Translations under genes and position numbers: made by a program
NCBI GenBank assembly: GCA_029260765.1
Contig: JAJDCP010000123.1
Coordinates: 1 to 64,000, forward strand
Source of the DNA: Planctomycetota bacterium
Lineage (GTDB): Bacteria > Planctomycetota > J058 > JAJDCP01
Reading direction: 5' to 3'
Length of the DNA: 64,000 nt
In this document: positions 36,069 to 44,314 of the stretch, one piece after another
Numbering within the stretch: the stretch's first letter is position 1
How the letters are laid out: every line of letters begins with the position of its first letter
Notes under the pieces: model-generated
Told to the model about the DNA's origin: nothing
Databases searched by the model: none
Seen by the model: only the letters and a program-made list of their open reading frames with translations

Positions 36069-36129
36069 GCGCATACCCCTGGAAAGCGTGTAGAGTGTAG
36101 CGCTTGAACCGTGAGGTGGCCTTAAAAAC

Positions 36130-37257
36130 ATGCGAATCCTGCTCGTCACCCAGCAGTGGACTGCGATCCGCAGCGGCGTCGGCAGCTTCAGCCAGATGCT
36201 AGCCCGCGGGCTGTTGCGTGCCGGGGTGGCGCTGCAGGTGCTCGCCCCCCGTGAGCGAGGCTTGCCGGGCGCACCGCTGGACGCTGTACCCGTCCAGCGG
36301 GTGGCCGCTTCTGCGCGTTACGGAGGTCAGCAGCGTTGGCTTTGGCTGGCTCACGCCTGGGGCCGGTCCTTGCGCCAAGGGGCGGCGCGTGGCTGCCAGC
36401 TGGTGCACTTCAGCGACGCCCGCGAGCGGCTGTTCAGCCCGCGTACGTTCCCCACCCTGGGCAGTGTGCATGACACCTACGCGGGCAGCTGCCCACGCTG
36501 GCCCTGGCAATGGCGTGAGCGCTACCGCGATGCGCTGCCGCGTTGGCTCTGGTACCGCGGCAGCTTCGGTCTCGAGCGGCGGGCCTACGAGGGCTGCACT
36601 GGGCTGGTGGCCAACAGCGCCTTCACCCGTTCCGAGCTGCAGAGAGCCTACGGCCTCAAGGCTCCCATCGAGGTCGTGCGCAACGCGGTCGATCCCGCTC
36701 CGGTGCAACATCACGTCGAGCCACGGGCCGGGGTGCTGAGACCGTTCCGGATCGTCTTCTCCGGAGGCAACCCCGAACGCAAAGGACTACCGACCCTGCT
36801 GGCGGCGGCGGTCAGGTTGGCCCGTAGCCTGCCACTGGAGCTATGGATTCTGGGCCACGGGCAACCGGGCAGCACGTGGCAGGAGAATCTGCGCGTCCGC
36901 CGCTTCGGGCTGCTCCCTCGAGAGCGGGCCTGGAGGCTGATGTGCCGGGCTGATGTGTTGTGCGTGCCGAGCCAGATCGAGGCTCTGGGCCTGGTCTATA
37001 TGGAAGCTATGGCGGCGGGTATGCCGGTGGTCGCTTCGGCGCGGGGTGGGGCTCCGGAGGTGATCGAACACGGCCGCGACGGGATGCTGGTGGCTCCCCG
37101 CGATGCCGCAGGGCTTTGTCTGCAGCTGAGCGACCTGCTCCAGAACCCGGCACTGCGCGCCGCGCTGGGTACCCGGGCCGCAGAGCGTGCCGCGGCCTGG
37201 AGCGTCGATGCGTTGGCGGCGCGCTACATCTCCATCTACCAAAGGATGCTGGCGTGA
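36130..37257 (+). CDS. Family 4 glycosyltransferase
   Basis: A 375-residue GT-B fold enzyme. N-terminal domain with RILLVTQQWTAIRSGVGSFSQ; C-terminal nucleotide-sugar domain with FSGGNPERKGLPTLLAA and the E-x7-E motif in EALGLVYMEAMAAGMPVVAS. GT4 enzymes transfer a sugar from a nucleotide donor to lipid or polysaccharide acceptors at the inner membrane. ATG at 36130. The gene for a lipoprotein-like protein overlaps its stop in a GTGA junction. Confidence 0.9.
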   Translation: MRILLVTQQWTAIRSGVGSFSQMLARGLLRAGVALQVLAPRERGLPGAPLDAVPVQRVAASARYGGQQRWLWLAHAWGRSLRQGAARGCQLVHFSDARERLFSPRTFPTLGSVHDTYAGSCPRWPWQWRERYRDALPRWLWYRGSFGLERRAYEGCTGLVANSAFTRSELQRAYGLKAPIEVVRNAVDPAPVQHHVEPRAGVLRPFRIVFSGGNPERKGLPTLLAAAVRLARSLPLELWILGHGQPGSTWQENLRVRRFGLLPRERAWRLMCRADVLCVPSQIEALGLVYMEAMAAGMPVVASARGGAPEVIEHGRDGMLVAPRDAAGLCLQLSDLLQNPALRAALGTRAAERAAAWSVDALAARYISIYQRMLA

Positions 37258-37499
37258 TCAGAGAGGTTTGTCTGGCAATGCTGCTGTTGTGCGCCCTGAG
37301 TGGAGGGTGCGCTGCACCTGCCGCCGTCGAGCGCGCTGCCGCGCTGCGGGCCGAGGAGGCGCAGAGCTCTCCGGAGGCCGGATGGTTGCGCTGGCAGCTG
37401 GTGCGGAGGGGGGTCGTCGGCCTGGTCGTAGCGGGAGCTTTTGCGGGTCTGATCCTGCGTTCTCGAGCCCGTGCCGCGCGTCCGCCCGGTCGGGCCTGA
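37254..37499 (+). CDS. Small lipoprotein with a second membrane helix
   Basis: An 81-residue product starting at GTG 37254, overlapping the glycosyltransferase stop (GTGA). A lipobox-like signal LLCALSGGC predicts lipidation at Cys20. A second hydrophobic segment (GVVGLVVAGAFAGLIL) near residue 60 would anchor it in the inner membrane. It has no family I recognise. It may assist the upstream glycosyltransferase. Confidence 0.55.
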   Translation: MIREVCLAMLLLCALSGGCAAPAAVERAAALRAEEAQSSPEAGWLRWQLVRRGVVGLVVAGAFAGLILRSRARAARPPGRA

Positions 37500-37511
37500 A
37501 GCGCCGCACCG

Positions 37512-37535
37512 GTCCGGCAGCACAGCGTGCCGGAC
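37512..37535 (+). terminator. Hairpin after the glycosyltransferase/lipoprotein pair
   Basis: A perfect 8-bp stem GTCCGGCA / TGCCGGAC with an 8-base loop, 12 bp after the lipoprotein stop, followed by GGGTTTGC. The T tail is poor, so it is either a weak terminator or a 3' stabilising hairpin; it separates this pair from the ATPase operon. Confidence 0.45.
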
Positions 37536-37558
37536 GGGTTTGCTCACGCCCGTTTCGG

Positions 37559-37587
37559 TTGATACAATCTTTGCCCGATCCTATTTG
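37559..37587 (+). promoter_or_regulatory. Candidate sigma-70 promoter of the V-type ATPase operon
   Basis: TTGATA (37559-37564), a 17-base spacer and TATTTG (37582-37587) precede the first ATPase gene by 18 bases. Transcription would start near 37594 and leave a very short leader that still contains CGGAG. Motif-based call. Confidence 0.45.
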
Positions 37588-37605
37588 CGCACGCGGAGCA
37601 ATACA

Positions 37606-37965
37606 ATGCCAGAGAACGCCGAGGATGGATTGGAGCCCGCTGCTGGGTCGAGCATCCTGCCGTCTTTCGCCCGCTTGGAAGAGAAGCTGCGCAGGAAAGA
37701 GGACAAGGCCGAGATCGAGAGCAACCGTGCCCTGTCTTCGGCCTCGCAACGCTTGGATTCCCGCCTGGCGGCCCGGCGCAAAGAGATCCGCGCCACGGAG
37801 GCTGCGCGCCGCAAACAGATCGCAGAAGAGGTGGTCGCCGCGGCGCAGAAGCAGCTCGAGACAGAGCTGGAAGCCCTTGAGCAGCTCGATGCCCGCTTTC
37901 TGCGGAAGAAGGATCAGGCTGTCCGCTCCGGGCTGGCCTGGCTGCTGGGAGAGAAGACCCCGTGA
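37606..37965 (+). CDS. V/A-type ATPase peripheral stalk subunit G/H
   Basis: A 119-residue, highly charged coiled-coil protein (LEEKLRRKEDKAEIESNRAL ... AARRKQIAEEVVAAAQKQLE). Its size, heptad pattern and place at the head of the operon match subunit G/H of the V/A-type ATPase, which pairs with subunit E to form the peripheral stalk. ATG at 37606. The next gene begins at GTG 37962 within its stop, so the two are translationally coupled. Confidence 0.75.
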   Translation: MPENAEDGLEPAAGSSILPSFARLEEKLRRKEDKAEIESNRALSSASQRLDSRLAARRKEIRATEAARRKQIAEEVVAAAQKQLETELEALEQLDARFLRKKDQAVRSGLAWLLGEKTP

Positions 37966-39905
37966 TCGAGAGCATGACCTTCGTAGAGATCGTCGGGCTC
38001 AAGGGCATCTTGAACGATGTTGCGCCGCTGATTCAGGAGTTGGGCGTTCTGCACTTGCGCAGCGTCGACATCAACCGCAAGGATGTCCCCGCCAGCTTTA
38101 TGCATCGGGTCAGTTACTCCGAGCGGCAGCGGTCCGAGAACGCACAGATCGCCGAGATCCAGAAGATCCTGCGCAGCTTGAGGGTGGTCACCAGCCGCAT
38201 CGGCAACCCACAAGGTGCGCTGGAGATGGCTCGCAAGTGGGGGAAGGTCCCCACGGTCGAGGTGTTCCGCGAGATCAGTCGGGTCAAACGAAAGACCCAG
38301 GCCTTTCTGCGCAAGATGGGGAACATCCGCGAAGAGATTGCGGTGCTCGAGGGCACCATGCCCACCCTGCGCTTCCTCTCCAAACAGCTGGGTCTGCATG
38401 CGGAGTGGGGCAAACCCGAGGTGGTTGCCATCCAGCTGCCCGAGGCCCGCAGGAGTCTGCGCACCAAGATCGATGACTACCTGCGCCGCAACGAGCCGAA
38501 CCTGATCGGTAGCAGCGTCTTTCCCGATCGCTCCGAGTTCTTGTTCGTGAAGTGCGCGCGCGCTCAACGCGAAGCGTTTGAGGAGTTTCTGCACCGCGAT
38601 CGGCTTGCTGTCTTCGAAATCCCGGGCCACGCCCATATGCCGCTGAGCGAGGGCGTCGACAAGGCGATCCGCCGCTTCGGCAAGCTGCCCGCGATCCACA
38701 AGCAATTCGATCGTGAGCTCGACACCTTCATCGACCAGGAGAAGACGCTGATCCGCTCGGTCGAGCTGTATGTGAATACCAAACACGCGCTCTACAAGAA
38801 CCTGCACCACATAGCCCAGACCGAATACCTGTTCGTGATGGAGGGCTGGGTGCCCGATCTCCGGCTGGAGTGGTTCAGCTCTCGCGTTCACGGGCGTTTC
38901 GGTGACAAGGTCGCCGTCGTTCCCATCAAAGACCACGGCATCAAGCGCCAAGAGATCCCTGTGCGGCTCAGAAACCCGAATTGGTTGAAGCCTTACGAGA
39001 TCTTCCTCAGCCTCTTTCCCGCGCCGGTATACGGCACGCTCGACCCGACCCTGTTGCTCGCGCTCGGTTTTCCTCTGTTCTTCGGCTTCATCCTGGGTGA
39101 CACCGGCTATGGGCTGGTGCTGGTCATGTTGGCTTTGTGGTTGCGCGGTTGGGCCCGTCGCAAGGGCAATGCGTTGTTCGAGAACGCTGCGTTGATCGGA
39201 GTGGGTTGTGCCATCTCAACGATGATTTTCGGTCTGCTCTTCGGCGAGTTCTTCGGCGACCCCTCACCCTTCTTCAACAGCGAGTCCGGCTTGATCGCCT
39301 GGGACTATCCGGCTCTATGGCACCAGCGCCATGACGATTTCCTGCAGGTGCTGCTGTGGATCAGCATCGCGGCAGGTGCCGTCCACATCACCTTGTCGTT
39401 GGTGCTCGGGGCGGTGCTGAACTTCCGCGAAGGCGACAGCAAGCACGGGTATGAGCGGCTCGGCTTCCTGTGCTTCTTTTTCGGCGTAGTCGTGCTGTTG
39501 ACCAGTGGAAGCCTCCGCGGGTTGGGAATCAACCCCACACTTCTGCTGTATGGTGGGTGGGGAATCCTGGCGCTCGGCATCCTGACCCTGCTGGTAAAAG
39601 TGGGCATCGCGGGTTTGCTTGAGAGCATTTCGCTGCTGGCGAATGTGGTCTCCTATTCGCGACTGATGGCCATCGGGGTCGCATCGGTCGTACTGGCGAA
39701 CGTCGCCAACTCTCTGCTGGAGCCGCCGATCGGAGTTCTCTCGGTGATCGGAGCCGGTCTGATCCACACTTTGAATATCGCGCTCGGCATTCTGAGTCCC
39801 GCGATCCATTCCATGCGCCTGCACTTTGTGGAGTTTCTTCCCAAATTCCACAAGGAAGGCGGAAACCGTTACCAGCCCTTTGCGATTCAGGAGACCTTGG
39901 CATGA
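37962..39905 (+). CDS. V/A-type ATPase membrane subunit I (a-subunit)
   Basis: A 647-residue two-domain protein. The cytoplasmic half (~1-330) is helical; the membrane half has about eight transmembrane helices, including FILGDTGYGLVLVMLAL with the conserved GDxGYGL motif, and the essential-arginine-type late helices. It provides the half-channels for ion flow through the rotor. GTG at 37962 overlaps the previous stop; ATG at 37974 is an alternative. The next gene starts at 39902 with an ATGA overlap. Confidence 0.92.
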   Translation: MIESMTFVEIVGLKGILNDVAPLIQELGVLHLRSVDINRKDVPASFMHRVSYSERQRSENAQIAEIQKILRSLRVVTSRIGNPQGALEMARKWGKVPTVEVFREISRVKRKTQAFLRKMGNIREEIAVLEGTMPTLRFLSKQLGLHAEWGKPEVVAIQLPEARRSLRTKIDDYLRRNEPNLIGSSVFPDRSEFLFVKCARAQREAFEEFLHRDRLAVFEIPGHAHMPLSEGVDKAIRRFGKLPAIHKQFDRELDTFIDQEKTLIRSVELYVNTKHALYKNLHHIAQTEYLFVMEGWVPDLRLEWFSSRVHGRFGDKVAVVPIKDHGIKRQEIPVRLRNPNWLKPYEIFLSLFPAPVYGTLDPTLLLALGFPLFFGFILGDTGYGLVLVMLALWLRGWARRKGNALFENAALIGVGCAISTMIFGLLFGEFFGDPSPFFNSESGLIAWDYPALWHQRHDDFLQVLLWISIAAGAVHITLSLVLGAVLNFREGDSKHGYERLGFLCFFFGVVVLLTSGSLRGLGINPTLLLYGGWGILALGILTLLVKVGIAGLLESISLLANVVSYSRLMAIGVASVVLANVANSLLEPPIGVLSVIGAGLIHTLNIALGILSPAIHSMRLHFVEFLPKFHKEGGNRYQPFAIQETLA

Positions 39906-40255
39906 AATGGGCCCCCGGAGTCTTGATCCTCTGTAGCCTGCTCTTGACGTTGCCGGCCTTCGCCCAGCAGCACACTCCAGAAGCCGAGGAGGCCGAGATG
40001 CAGGCGCAGGACGCTGCTGGTGGCTCGCTGGGTTTCGGTCTGATCGCCATCGGCGCAGGCCTTGCGGTTGGGCTGGGCGGGCTCGCCACGGGCCTGGCGC
40101 AGTCGCGCATCGGGGCTGCTGGTCTGGGAGCCATCGCTTCGGACAGCAAGCTATCCGGGTTGGTCTTCCTGCTGGTCGCCCTGCCCGAGACCATCGTGTT
40201 GTTCGGCTTTGTGATCGCATTCCTCCTGCTGAGCAAGATCCCGGAACTGGCATGA
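39902..40255 (+). CDS. V/A-type ATPase rotor proteolipid subunit K (c)
   Basis: A 117-residue proteolipid. An N-terminal signal-type segment (MKWAPGVLILCSLLLTLPAFAQ) and an acidic stretch precede two transmembrane helices: GLIAIGAGLAVGLGGLATGLAQSRIGAAGL and LVFLLVALPETIVLFGFVIA, quoted in parts. The Glu in LPET is the ion-binding carboxylate. The cleavable-looking leader resembles Thermus subunit L. Proton or sodium specificity cannot be settled. It overlaps subunits I and E by ATGA junctions. Confidence 0.9.
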   Translation: MKWAPGVLILCSLLLTLPAFAQQHTPEAEEAEMQAQDAAGGSLGFGLIAIGAGLAVGLGGLATGLAQSRIGAAGLGAIASDSKLSGLVFLLVALPETIVLFGFVIAFLLLSKIPELA

Positions 40256-40869
40256 GCCACGAGAAGCTGGCAGACCGCTTGCAGCGTACGATCGACGGTC
40301 GCTGTTCCAGCCTTGCCGAAGAGGCTGAACGGGGCGTGACCGAATACGACGGCCGCTGCGAGGCGCAACTTGTAGCGCTGGCCCGGGAGATGGAAGAACG
40401 TCTCGCGGCCCACCGCAATGAGCTCGAAGAACTGTACGCGCGCCGCGTCGCCCATGAGCGCGTCAACGCCCAGCGGCGCCGTGAGAGCCAGCTGGCTGAG
40501 GAGGCGCTGGCCTCGATCCGCGAAAGAATCGACCAGTTGCCGACGGCCGATCCAGCGCGTTACCGGCGTTATCTGCTCGGCCTGCTCGAGAAACTCCTGG
40601 CGGACCGCGAGGGACCGATGGTCATTCTGGCAGCAGAGCGGGACCTCGAGATCGTCCAGAAAGCCTGCGCCGAGCTGGAGGAGGTCGAAGCGCAGCTGGA
40701 TTCTACCCTGCAATCGGGGCTGCGGGCGCGCGAGACGGCGACCGGCGGGTTTGTCGATGCCAGCTTGCTCGCCACCTATGAACGTTCGCGGGCGGCCCTG
40801 GCGTCGCAGTTGGTGCGCACTGTGTTCGGGGGCGGGTCCTTGGCTCCTGGTGGGGCGGACCATGGCTGA
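40252..40869 (+). CDS. V/A-type ATPase peripheral stalk subunit E
   Basis: A 205-residue protein: N-terminal coiled coil of about 90 residues (ERGVTEYDGRCEAQLVALAREMEE) and a C-terminal globular part with GGFVDASLLATYERSRAALA, which is typical of subunit E. It holds the catalytic head against the membrane part. ATG starts in an ATGA overlap with subunit K; the stop overlaps subunit C by 8 bp. Confidence 0.88.
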   Translation: MSHEKLADRLQRTIDGRCSSLAEEAERGVTEYDGRCEAQLVALAREMEERLAAHRNELEELYARRVAHERVNAQRRRESQLAEEALASIRERIDQLPTADPARYRRYLLGLLEKLLADREGPMVILAAERDLEIVQKACAELEEVEAQLDSTLQSGLRARETATGGFVDASLLATYERSRAALASQLVRTVFGGGSLAPGGADHG

Positions 40870-41893
40870 TTTTCCTTTCCTCGCGACGTACGTGCAGGGG
40901 CAGCTGGCACGCCTGTTGAGCCGCAGTGAGCTCGAAGAGCTGTCCCAGGCGACCAGCTTCGAGGCCTTGATCGCAGGGCTCGAGCGTGACGCTGCCGAGC
41001 GCTTTGAGAAGGTTGCGCACCGGCGCGGGACCCTGGAGAGCTTTGTCGCGACCGTGAGGGCAGACACCATCGCCAGCCTCAGGCAGGTCTTCGCTTTCGC
41101 GCGGGCCGAGGAGGCCGACGACTATCTGCGCCATCTGATCGCCCTGTTCGAGGTTGATGACGTCAAGACGTTGATGCGTGGCCATCTACGGAAAGTGTCC
41201 TTCGAAGAGCTGTCCGTCGCACTGAGCGGTTTTCTCGACTTCGATCCCGAGACCGTGGCCGACGTCTACGGCGAGGTCGGAGACGGCTTCTTTACGTCGT
41301 TGGCGCGGCTTCCCCTCCACCCCTTCGTGCGGGCCGCGTTGCGCAGCATTCCTTTCAGTGGAAGCCTGCAGGCGCACGAGCAGCAACTCGAGCGCGAGGT
41401 GTTCCAGCACATCTTCGCGGCGCTTGAAGAAAAGAGTGATCCTGCCATCGCGTTCGCAGTCGCCGGCGAAGCAGACATCCGCAACATCCGTCTCGCGCTG
41501 CACTTCGCGGGAACGGCCGAGGCCCAGAAAGTCCGGAGTTTCTGCCTCGATGGCGGGCACCTGGGAGGCTCTTTCTACGATCGGCTGTTCAAGCTCGATT
41601 CCACCGATGACGTGCTTGAAGCGCTGACCAAGACTTTCTATGGACCAGCGATCCAGAAGGGCGTGATCATCTACGCCTCACTGGACACTGTGCTGGTCTT
41701 CGACCGTCTGCTCGAGGAGGCTCTGCTGCGCGAGTTGGCGAGTCATTCGTTGATCAAACCCGTCTCGCTGTGGCCGGTCTTGCGTTACATCTACCGTCTG
41801 CGCAACGAGAAGAAGAACCTCAGTCTGTTGTTGCGCTTGAAGTTTCATAAGTTCCCCATCGGCACCATCCGGGAGATGCTCGTCTATGCGTGA
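40862..41893 (+). CDS. V/A-type ATPase subunit C
   Basis: A 343-residue all-helical protein that reads through motifs such as YVQGQLARLLSRSELEELSQ, DDYLRHLIALFEVDDVKTL and LRYIYRLRNEKKNLSLLLRL. Subunit C is the funnel that links rotor to the central stalk. The open frame extends 5' into the E gene, but ATG at 40862 overlaps subunit E's end by 8 bp and begins MADFPF at the family start. Overlaps subunit F by 8 bp. Confidence 0.88.
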   Translation: MADFPFLATYVQGQLARLLSRSELEELSQATSFEALIAGLERDAAERFEKVAHRRGTLESFVATVRADTIASLRQVFAFARAEEADDYLRHLIALFEVDDVKTLMRGHLRKVSFEELSVALSGFLDFDPETVADVYGEVGDGFFTSLARLPLHPFVRAALRSIPFSGSLQAHEQQLEREVFQHIFAALEEKSDPAIAFAVAGEADIRNIRLALHFAGTAEAQKVRSFCLDGGHLGGSFYDRLFKLDSTDDVLEALTKTFYGPAIQKGVIIYASLDTVLVFDRLLEEALLRELASHSLIKPVSLWPVLRYIYRLRNEKKNLSLLLRLKFHKFPIGTIREMLVYA

Positions 41894-42236
41894 AGGCGAG
41901 ACCCATGTCACGCGTATCCTCGCGCTCTGTGACGAGGAGATTGCCATCGGCTTCCGCCTGGCGGGAATCACGGCGAGCGCGCCGCAAGGGCGCCAGGCCG
42001 TCGAGGTAGCGCTGAGCGAAGAGCTGGAGAAGGCGCGCTTCGGACTGGTGCTGATCGATGCGAAGCTGTTCGAAGATATCGATGACCGGCTCAGGCAGAA
42101 GGCGCTGGAGAGTGAGTTGCCCTTCGTGTTGGCTTTTCCGCTCGGACTCTCCGACGTGGCCCCCGAAGAGCTCGACAGGCGGCTTGGGGAAATGGTGCGC
42201 CAGATGACGGGCTTCAACCTGCTGGGAGGCCTGTGA
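41886..42236 (+). CDS. V/A-type ATPase subunit F
   Basis: A 116-residue Rossmann-like subunit: ILALCDEEIAIGFRLAGITA at the start, with FGLVLIDAKLFEDIDD in the middle and a flexible C-terminal helix. Subunit F lies on the central stalk and can inhibit ATP hydrolysis. ATG at 41886 overlaps subunit C. Its stop is followed by the 278-bp spacer, the only gap of this size in the operon. Confidence 0.88.
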   Translation: MREGETHVTRILALCDEEIAIGFRLAGITASAPQGRQAVEVALSEELEKARFGLVLIDAKLFEDIDDRLRQKALESELPFVLAFPLGLSDVAPEELDRRLGEMVRQMTGFNLLGGL

Positions 42237-42514
42237 TGCGTCTTTTCCATCGAGCTAACGGAATCTGCCGGAGTCCTCGCTTCACAGAGCACTACGGCGG
42301 CGGGCCGCTGCACCTCGCTCACCTCCTCGTTCCTCGGAGGCAAGCATCGGCCGCTCTCGCTGAGTTGTCCTCCTCGACGGCCATCCGGGCCAACCTCAGT
42401 CCCGCCTGCGGCGGACCTTCGGCCGCTTCGCTGTGCGTCGTCCGCCTCGGCATCAACCCACCGGCGCAGCACTCCGTTTCACGAGTTCTCCGACACACTC
42501 CTGGGAGTAGCTGA
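42237..42514 (+). other. Unusual 278-bp spacer inside the ATPase operon
   Basis: Nothing recognisable is encoded. An open frame from the GTG/ATG overlapping the F stop (42233/42236) to 42514 would give ~92 residues rich in Arg, Ser, Pro and His with no structure pattern of a real protein; I regard it as chance. Short C-T-C-G-T motifs (CCTCGTTCCTCGG) recall the minisatellite at 33932. GGGAG before 42515 is the A subunit ribosome binding site. May be an inserted element or a regulatory leader. Confidence 0.45.
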
Positions 42515-44314
42515 ATGCAGAGCACTGTCAGCGGCAGCATCTACAAGATCTCTGGCCCGACCATCGTAGCTGAGGGAATGGCTGGTGCCCGCATGTACGA
42601 CATGGTCAAGGTGGGGGCCGAAGAGCTGCTCGGAGAGGTCATCCGCCTCGACGGCGCACGCGCATTCGTGCAGGTGTACGAAGAGACGGCCGGGCTGTCT
42701 GTCGGAGACCCCGTCGTGTCCAGCGGCCTGCCGCTGAGTGTCGAGCTGGGGCCCGGGCTGCTCGGCTCGGTCTACGACGGCATCCAACGGCCTCTCGAGG
42801 TCTTGCGTGAGGCTTCGGGTATCTTCATCCGGCGCGGCCTGGTGGCGAAGGGCCTCGACCGCGCTCGGCTCTGGAGTTTCGAGCCCCGCACCAAGGAGGG
42901 TGGTCTGGTCGGGCCTGGCAGCGTGCTCGGGGAAGTGCAGGAGACCGAGCAGTTGCTCCACCGTGTGCTGGTTCCGCCCGGCGTGCAGGGGCAGCTGGTC
43001 GAGCTGCTGCCCGCCGGGGAGTACACGGTCGATACGGTGCTGGGCAGGTTGGCGGATGGTCAAGAGCTGCGGATGTTCCACACCTGGCCGGTCAAGGTGG
43101 CGCGCCCTTATCTGCGCAAGCTCGATCCGGGTCAGCCGTTGTTCACCGGCCAGCGCGTCCTCGACACGCTCTTTCCGGTCGCGTTGGGGGGCAATGCGAT
43201 CATTCCGGGAGGTTTCGGCACCGGCAAGACGGTGGTCGAGCAGACCCTGGCCAAATACTGCAGTGCGGACATCATCGTCTACATCGGCTGCGGCGAGCGC
43301 GGCAACGAGATGACCGACGTGCTCGACGAGTTCCCGCATCTGCAGGACCCGCGCTCGGGGCGTCCCCTGATGGAGAGGACCATCCTGATCGCCAACACCT
43401 CGAACATGCCGGTCGCTGCCCGCGAGGCCTCGATCTACACGGGCATCGCGATGGCGGAATACTACCGCGACCAGGGTTTTGATGTGGCGCTGATGGCGGA
43501 CTCCACCTCCCGTTGGGCAGAGGCTATGCGCGAGATCGCCTCACGCCTTGAGGAGATGCCCGGTGAAGAGGGCTACCCGACCTACCTGGCCAGTCGGCTG
43601 GCGGCATTCTACGAGCGCGCAGGGCGCGTTGTCCCGCTCGGCTCTGAGGCCGGGAGCTCGCAGCCTGTCCTGCGTAGCGCCGAAGAGACCGCCCAGCAGG
43701 TCGGCTCGGTGACCGTGGTCGGGGCGGTGTCGCCGCCGGGCGGTGACTACAGCGAGCCGGTCACCCAGGCGAGCCAGAGGGTGGTCGGGGCGCTCTGGGC
43801 CCTCGATGCCACGCTGGCCTACCGACGGCACTATCCGGCCATCAACTGGAACCGTAGCTACTCGCTGTACTCCGACGGGCTGAAGGGCTGGTTCAACCAG
43901 AACGTCTCGCCCGAATGGGAGATGCTGCGCACCCGCTTTTTCCAGTTGATGAAGAAAGATGGCGAGCTGCAAGAGGTGGTCCAGCTGGTCGGACCCGATG
44001 CCCTGCAGGACTCGGACAAGGTGTACCTTGAGGTGGCGCGCGTGGCGCGGCTCTTGTTCCTGCAACAGAACGCCTTCAGCGAAAACGACGCGAGCTGCAG
44101 CTACGAAAAGCAACTGGGCATTCTGCGCAGCCTGTTCGACTTCCACGACTACGCCAGCAAGGCCATCGCCGCCGACGCACGCATCGACGATATCCGCGAG
44201 ACCGCGTCGCTCGAGCAGCTCTTGCGCTTGAATTCCTTTTCCGAGCAAGCCTTCGGCGACGCCGAGAGCGGGCTTCGGGAGCAGATGCAGAAAGAGTTCG
44301 CGCGATGGAAATGA
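42515..44314 (+). CDS. atpA: V/A-type ATPase catalytic subunit A
   Basis: A 599-residue catalytic subunit. N-terminal beta barrel (~1-70), the bulge/non-homologous region (~110-190), and the nucleotide domain with P-loop PGGFGTGKTVVEQ and Walker B ALMADSTSRWAEAMR, followed by the helical C-terminal domain. The GxxxxGKT loop keeps the catalytic lysine, unlike subunit B. It hydrolyses or makes ATP alternating with B in a hexamer. ATG at 42515 with GGGAG; overlaps B by 10 bp. Confidence 0.95.
   Translation: MQSTVSGSIYKISGPTIVAEGMAGARMYDMVKVGAEELLGEVIRLDGARAFVQVYEETAGLSVGDPVVSSGLPLSVELGPGLLGSVYDGIQRPLEVLREASGIFIRRGLVAKGLDRARLWSFEPRTKEGGLVGPGSVLGEVQETEQLLHRVLVPPGVQGQLVELLPAGEYTVDTVLGRLADGQELRMFHTWPVKVARPYLRKLDPGQPLFTGQRVLDTLFPVALGGNAIIPGGFGTGKTVVEQTLAKYCSADIIVYIGCGERGNEMTDVLDEFPHLQDPRSGRPLMERTILIANTSNMPVAAREASIYTGIAMAEYYRDQGFDVALMADSTSRWAEAMREIASRLEEMPGEEGYPTYLASRLAAFYERAGRVVPLGSEAGSSQPVLRSAEETAQQVGSVTVVGAVSPPGGDYSEPVTQASQRVVGALWALDATLAYRRHYPAINWNRSYSLYSDGLKGWFNQNVSPEWEMLRTRFFQLMKKDGELQEVVQLVGPDALQDSDKVYLEVARVARLLFLQQNAFSENDASCSYEKQLGILRSLFDFHDYASKAIAADARIDDIRETASLEQLLRLNSFSEQAFGDAESGLREQMQKEFARWK

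Noticed and set aside
42233..42514. 93-codon frame overlapping the F stop in the ATPase operon
   Set aside because: Composition (Arg/Ser/Pro/His) and lack of any structured pattern suggest chance; not part of known V/A ATPase operons.
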